Assembly (NCBI GenBank): GCA_050084515.1
Contig: CM114273.1
Span: forward strand, 36,518,001 to 36,582,000
Reading direction: 5' to 3'
Source: Blasia pusilla
Taxonomy: Eukaryota > Marchantiophyta > Marchantiopsida > Blasiales
Length of the DNA stretch: 64,000 bases
A program made the position numbers and the translations under genes. Shown piece by piece: positions 58,661 through 64,000 of the stretch (positions are counted from its first letter, which is position 1; every line of letters starts with the position of its first letter). The notes beneath the pieces are model-generated. The model saw only the letters and a list, made by a program, of their open reading frames with translations. It was not told the origin of the DNA and searched no databases.

Positions 58661-59694
58661 CCATACTTGCGTAAACTTGAGTCTCGAGAATTCTCTCCAC
58701 TAGTCCATCTACCTCATGATGAACGAGTGAAGTAGTGCGGTGGTCGATCAATGCGTAGTCACACAAGGCCTAGAACTCCCCGTGAAACTCTATACCCTAG
58801 TCCATGTACATCGTAGTTAATGCACCATAATGACTCAGCATTCAATCTAGGAATGCATATGAACAAGGTTGCACACATGGTCAAAGTTCGTGTCTGCGGA
58901 CATGTCTGTGTGGGCTCGCGTACCCACGACTTGCACTCAAGCCCACCCCAACCGCAATGTAGACCCGAGCTCAACCAGCCCGCATCTAGTTTAGGAACCC
59001 ATCATCCATTCTTGCCACCCATGTTGTAGCCCGCATCAAGCCTGCATGGATTGACCTAAGCCCGCATGCACACTAGGCGGGCTGAAGACCCAGAAAGATT
59101 GCAGGCCTAGACGCTGGCCTTATGCGGGCCTTGCCGTGGTCTAGTGCAGGTTGGACGCGGGCGCGATAGAGGCCAAGAGATGGATTATAGCCTTTACATC
59201 CATTCAATCCCTACTCGACTCCTTTAATCTAAGCCCACATCCATTCTCATGTCTCAAGACTGCACGTGCCATTGGGGTACACTTGTTCAAGGGCTTGAGC
59301 ATGTAGAGAGGGAGAGAGTTCCTCTGCTAAAGGTGATTCCAAGGTTCTCAGAGGGAACTCCACCTTCCCATTTATCCCCCTTGGGCCCTTGACTTTGGAA
59401 CTCAACATAAACGTGGTTCGCGACCCACAGACCAGCATTTGAATAATTATCAATCAAGATGGCTTGGTAGAGGCTTCTTGCAACTTATACAACTCTCAAC
59501 TCCCCAAACCCACCTTGGGGCTCAAACCCATGTTTCATATGTTTCATAACTAGCACTCATCTTGAGTCCCCGTTTGGCATCTCATGGTTGTCTTGTCGCC
59601 CTTGGTGGTAGGAAATGCAACCAATCTAATCCGCTTTCCACTTTGAGAAGTTCTTGACCATCACCAACACATAACGACTATGATGCTCCATCAA
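58661..59694 (-). mobile_element. Copy C: integrase part, continued after the nested insertion
   Basis: 58,661-58,858 matches 40,266-40,450 (integrase core) of copy A, starting at CCATACTTGCG, exactly where copy A ends. Another match, 59,618-59,694, corresponds to 40,480-40,555. About 750 bases between them (58,859-59,617) are unrelated, with repeated GCCCGCAT words and no gene, and look like a further insertion. Confidence 0.7.
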
Positions 59695-59904
59695 TGATCC
59701 TCAAAAGTACTAGTAAGGGAGGAGTCTCTCCAAGATGTCTTGGAACACGAATCCCCACTTTGAGCGCCAAACGGCGTCTCACAGGCACGGGATGGAACAG
59801 GAGTTTGGAGTTGGAACTTGAAACCCAAACTTGATCCAAGGAAGTGGACTTTGTACGCCACACTTGGATTCCAACACGAGATTCACTTTGTGCGAGTCTT
59901 GGTT

Positions 59905-60600
59905 AGGGACTCATTGGATGTCCATTAAACGGTTGGAACCGCCAAGCGCAAAATGCCGTTTGAGGTTCCTGAACCGACCAGAAAGTCTGTCCCAAGTCTT
60001 TCGAGACTTGCCCGTGTTGTAAACCGCAAAACTAGGAAGGTTGAGCTTGATGAGAGACCGAGACAAGAACTCGGAAAGTTAGCCCGCTGATTGATCCAAG
60101 ACCCGACTAACCAGAGTGCATGTTTAGATGCAGATGAGTGTTGAGAGCGTGACCTACTCAACGCACGCTTCCGCAACAACAAGATGAACGTTCAAGGAGA
60201 GTAGGCGCACAACACGTGGTATCAGAGCAAATCCTTGATGAGCGTGAACTTGGGGTCGTGGAAGATCTAGACATTTGAGAAGAACTCAAGGTATTTAGCG
60301 CCCCTACTCTCCTTGAACGTCAATCTTTAGTGTTGCAGAAGCGTACGTTCAGTAGGACACGATCTCATCTCCGATCTGCACCCAAACATGCACTCTCGTT
60401 AGTCGGGTCCGGGCCAACCACCGTACCAACCCACCGAGTTCTCAACTCGGCGTCTCATCAAGCTCAACCTTCCTTAATTCCTAGTTTCCAAAACATGGCA
60501 AGTCCTTCAAGACTTGGAACAGACTTCCTGATTAGTCCAGGAACCTAAAATGGCACTTGCGCGCCTAGCGATCCCAACTGTTCAACGGACCTCGTGCGAG
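59905..60600. repeat. Long imperfect palindrome (300-bp arms, about 90-bp loop)
   Basis: The left arm, about 59,905-60,208, and right arm, 60,298 to about 60,600, are reverse complements with many matches, including GTTCAAGGAGAGTAGG, CCGACTAAC, GAGTGCATGTTT, AAGGTTGAGCTTGATGAGA and TGAGGTTCCTG-type text. The loop starts with ACAACA, then CG, then TGGTATCAGAGC (60,217-60,228), which matches an initiator-Met tRNA primer binding site directly after an LTR end. The best reading is two LTRs of one retrotransposon family in head-to-head orientation. Confidence 0.75.
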
Positions 60601-60955
60601 TTCCAAACCCCACCCTAGTGAATGGCGTAGGCAGGTTTGTCTTGCAAAGCTTTTTTCCCGCACCCGGAGTTTGGGTGGCCTCTAACTCTGCAATCCGCTT
60701 GCTTTGCTGGGACATCTACTCCACCAACAGCTTCAACAAGTCCAATGTCTGGCTTGACTTTGTCGGTTCCCCTGAGTTTGGGCCCGATAATCCCGCGGAA
60801 GGATTTGCCTCTGGAATGTCCTCATGTCTGGCGTTCAGTTCTTTGGGAGTCTCCGTCTCCTCCATAGCTTCATGGTCCGGCATTGGTTCCTCTCTTGGTT
60901 CAGGTCGCTTGATTCGGCGCTTCTTGGGTTGTTCTCCCTCGATCGCCATTTTCAA
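60601..60955 (-). pseudogene. gag N-terminal fragment of another LTR element
   Basis: From ATG at 60,949 the frame reads MAIEGEQPKKRRIKRPEP, an acidic/Pro-rich stretch, then LDLLKLLVE and, through about 60,620, a coiled-coil-like QSKRIAELEA segment typical of gypsy gag N-termini. The rest of gag and pol is absent; the frame runs into the right arm of the palindrome. It may be the internal remnant belonging to that LTR. Confidence 0.5.
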
Positions 60956-60959
60956 GCCA

Positions 60960-61560
60960 ACTCACTCAGATCTCCTTCTCATTTCTTGCGTCCCTCCTCG
61001 AGCATCTAAGTCTAGCCGCTACCTTGAGTTTTCCCAAGCGTCCGGTGTCGTGTCGAGAATCTTTCTTCGAGCAAGGGCGGGCCTTCTAGCTGCGGTAGAT
61101 GCGGTCGATGCAAGGTGAACTCTCTAATAAGTTCTCCTTTTTCAATACAAAATTATGATGTACATTCTCCATTCTCTCAATGGTATCACAAATGGAAGTG
61201 CCGAGGCGATCACTTCTTCAGAACATCGGACCCAAATTCCTAACTATAAAATCCCTATAAACTATTTTACGTTTGTACACGAGGAAGATAGCACAACTAG
61301 TGTTAAACCCTACTTGACCAGGCCTATTGACATCCATGGATCGCTATATAAGGACATACAAAGTACAATCCCATGTCCTTCCATATGTGACGATAGGAAG
61401 AAATCACGGAGTTGGAGATTGCATGACCTGGTTCATGAACGCTCCCCAAAGTGATAAACTAAATAGCGAGTGAACCAAAGGTGCCTATCTACAAAGAGTA
61501 CCTTGACATGGTAAGGATTTAGGAAAGGAAAGTCGGGCACAGCTCGTGATCCACCCCTAT
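60960..61560. other. Leader-like and unassigned DNA
   Basis: No gene is seen. 60,960-61,110 could be the leader of the gag fragment. TGGTATCA at 61,181-61,188 resembles the start of an initiator-Met primer site but is followed by a mismatch. Confidence 0.35.
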
Positions 61561-62320
61561 CCATGCGTGATAGACATTCTCTATTCTCCTCAAGAATGGG
61601 TTTTGGCGGAGTTATTCTCCCAAGAGGGATAATCCACTCTCATTGGGAAAGTAACAAGCCAAAACATCCGCTATTTTAGTATGACTAAACTCCTCTACGG
61701 TGACAAACCTCTCATCCCCACACACACACACACACCACACTCTAGAAACCTCTCGAAGAATAGACCATGATCAAGTTACTCTCCCAAGAGGGGTGATCCA
61801 CTCTCATTGGAAGAGCAAGCAATCCCAAAGCCATACACTCCAAGAGAGACACGAGAGACTCAAGATGTGGAATAGAAGGTGATGAACCCTTGAAGGTCCC
61901 TCCTCTTTATATACTCACAAGGGATCCACAAGAGTTTTAAATAGAGCTTATCTTATCTTGTGCCACATGGCTTCCTCTCAAGGCTTAGCCAATCACATTT
62001 TGACACAAGTAGATTTCCTCTTATCTCTTCCAAAATATCCTCTTTTACCCACATGATATTTTCCAAATTACCCCAACTAACCTAGCCACCAACCAAGACT
62101 ACTTTTGCTTTTCATTAAAGCAACTACTTTACTTTTATAAAGTCATCTTTTATTTATTACCTCCTTTTCCTAAAGTTGGGCCGCATATAAAAGAGGCACC
62201 ATAAAGAGGTTTAAACATAAGAATCTCCTTTTCTAAGCCAATTTACTTAATACTAATGAAACTCTATCTAACACTTAATGACGAAGGAGTTTACACATTG
62301 GTTGATTTTACTATACGACA
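61560..62320 (-). repeat. Probable 3' LTR of copy E
   Basis: On the minus strand a purine tract (GGAGGGGAAA, about 62,321-62,331) is followed by TGTCGTATAG, the expected LTR start at 62,320. A TATA box (GTATATAAAG) lies at about 61,907-61,916. Inside are two direct copies of a 40-bp text containing GATCCACTCTCATTGG (near 61,630 and 61,790). The outer end was not located. Confidence 0.5.
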
Positions 62321-62439
62321 TTTCCCCTCCAAACTGCACATCCTCCCAGATGTGCCCAAAACATCAAGACTTCTTGCTATAGACTTACTTTATGTTCAGG
62401 CCTCTAGACACATTCAATCGAAATCAAGAAATCCTTCAC

Positions 62440-64000
62440 GTCACGGAAAATCTTGACCCTTTTTCCTGCAATGGGCAGCTTTGAGAATTGTGCCATCTAG
62501 TTCACGTAGTTTGTAAGTGGCATTGTCAAAAGCAAAGACTACAACATATGGACCAAACCAACGACGTGCAAACTTCTTAGTTGTACTATGCTGGTTGTCA
62601 AGGTTGTTGTCGTGCACCAAGACCCAATCTCCTTCTCTTATCGGCTCCTTCCAAGTCGATGAGTTTTGTCAAAGCGCTCCTTATTTTTTTCAACCTTGCT
62701 TCCTTCATTTTGACTAACGCTTCGCAATATCCTCTTCCCACCGCTCTAGTTGCCTGCATTCAAGTGCTAGGAGCTCTTCCTATTGAGCCCGTCTTCCCAC
62801 GACAAACCCATCCAAGTGGGTTATCTCCTTCATTGGCATTATCGGCTTTTGACTGTCATCAACTCTATAGGCATGAACCTGTAACGGCTTTGTGAGTGGT
62901 TCTATCTCGCCCATAAAGCAAATGGAAGTAATCTAGGCCAATCAAGATAACGATCTCAACACGCCTTTACCAATGCTTGAATGATTGGCGGATGTCCCTT
63001 TCGCTCTTGCCGCTTGCCTCCGGATTCATGGAGGTTGTTAATCTCAATGGACTCCATATCTCCTGAAGAACTCTCGTGCTTCCTCCGCATTCAACTCACC
63101 TCTATCCGCACGATTCTCCGACACTCCCATATCTAGCAACAATATCCTCTAGAATAAAACAACATATAGGTTGTTGTTTTAGCCCGTAAAGCCCTCCCTT
63201 CTACAAAGTTGACAACTCTTCTCGTGCTAGGACCAGTAACGCATTCCCAAAGACCTAGTGGCATAGCAACTAGATCTATAACCCATTGATGATGAATAGA
63301 CAAAGGATACGTGGGTTTAAGTCCATCTCTCACCCTGATTTTTGATTGAAACCGACATTCAACACACGACCCAACATATCTCTCAACATCCTTATATAGG
63401 CCTTTCCACCAATACCTCTCTTTATCTTGGTGAAAGTTGCCCAAGTACCTCATGACTGCCCATAAAGAATTGTGGAATTCTTTGAGCACTTGCATTTTTG
63501 TCCCATTGTCATCCACCACCCTCAAGGGCATTCCATCTTTCCTCTTTGGCCTTTTCCAAAGATATCCATCTTGTAGTAGATAGCCATACACCTTGTGCCG
63601 AATCTCCTTGAAGAACTTTTTCTGTCCATCCTCCATCTCTTTGCAGAGTGCTTAAATAGCGCCCCAATTTCTTTTAACCTCGCCTCATACAAATCCTCTT
63701 TGAAGGCTAGAACATCCTCTATGCCACCTCGTTCTTGAGATAACACTTGCCGCACATGTGCATCATCCTCATCTATCTCAATTGCCTCCATATCTTCTTT
63801 TTTCTTGACTAAATCTAGCTCTAGACAACATGTCACCATCTGAGTTCTCTTTCCAGCCTATATGCTTCAATTGTGGATTCAAGGACCTAATCTAGGCTAT
63901 CCAACGTAGCATGGCTATATCTGGAGTTGTACAATTCGCAATCATACTTAACAAAGGTAGACAATCAACCTCAAGCAATACATAGGCTCCCATAAGATAC
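62440..64000 (-). pseudogene. Copy E: RNase H end and integrase of a second gypsy lineage
   Basis: This runs in from the right window edge. About 63,980-63,800 gives the RNase H C-terminus (TPDIAMLRWIA, then IRSLNPQLKHI and DMLSRAR). ORF 63,839-63,522 is a linker. ORF 63,636-63,133 has the integrase zinc region (KEFHNSLWAVMRYLG, RYWWKGLYKDVERY, CVEC), with the second His of HHCC apparently lost, then HQWVIDLVAMPLG (first catalytic Asp) and NFVEGRALRAKTTT. Later frames give LDWPRLLPFALWAR (about 62,915-62,955). The tail KKFARRWFGPYVVV and DNATYKLRELDGT (about 62,500-62,580) follows. Frame changes and stops mark it as dead. Confidence 0.8.

Noticed and set aside
60716-61118. Plus-strand ORFs of 76-174 aa over 60.6-61.1 kb
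   Set aside because: They are the shadow of the gag fragment on the minus strand, whose composition and start look real.
61181-61190. TGGTATCA as a primer binding site of a plus-strand LTR element
   Set aside because: The match stops after eight bases (TGGTATCACAAA rather than TGGTATCAGAGC), and no LTR end CA lies two or three bases upstream.

Overview
The window looks like repeat-dominated nuclear DNA of a green (streptophyte-type) eukaryote. Supporting signs are a spliced plant-style Rep/helicase Helitron, several Ty3/gypsy families (one carrying a DNMT3-like cytosine methyltransferase), a non-LTR element with a zinc-finger/endonuclease-like tail, GA and CA microsatellites, and purine-rich start contexts. 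I cannot name the species; a bryophyte or streptophyte alga fits best, and this is inference. No CRISPR array, rRNA or convincing tRNA gene was seen, and no host gene could be identified with confidence.

Layout. 1-2.6 kb: GC-richer, possibly genic DNA with one plausible small reverse-strand CDS. 3.6-10.5 kb: an intron-containing autonomous Helitron on the minus strand, decayed by in-frame stops. 10.7-15.1 kb: two unrecognised ORFs and several degenerate minisatellites. 15.16-16.99 kb: a probable non-autonomous Helitron. 17-20 kb: AT-rich DNA with one GC-rich island. 20.2-22.8 kb: a 5'-truncated non-LTR retrotransposon (minus). 22.8-33 kb: AT-rich, then GC-richer DNA with microsatellites and a 60-70 bp minisatellite, but no recognisable genes. 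33-64 kb: nested and broken LTR retrotransposons.

The core of interest is 37.1-59.7 kb, a three-level nest of one Ty3/gypsy family. A decayed minus-strand copy C is split by minus-strand copy A (39,248-58,660, flanked by CCAT). Copy A is itself split, inside its methyltransferase region, by plus-strand copy P (43,678-53,454). Read in order, both A and P contain gag with zinc knuckles, aspartic protease, a DNMT3-like C5-cytosine methyltransferase, reverse transcriptase, RNase H, integrase and a C-terminal PHD finger. The element thus pairs a predicted writer of DNA methylation with a predicted chromatin reader.

Its termini are odd. Copy P reads A1 - genes - B1 - A2 - B2, with A of about 364 bp and B of 107 bp. 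That is a split direct repeat layout, known from tyrosine-recombinase PAT/Ngaro retroelements but not expected in an element with a DDE integrase. Copy C repeats the B1-A2-B2 order, and copy A ends in a single B.

Many frameshifts in copy P are one-base changes, and A1/A2 differ mainly by one-base indels in homopolymers. Part of the apparent decay may therefore be uncorrected assembly indels.
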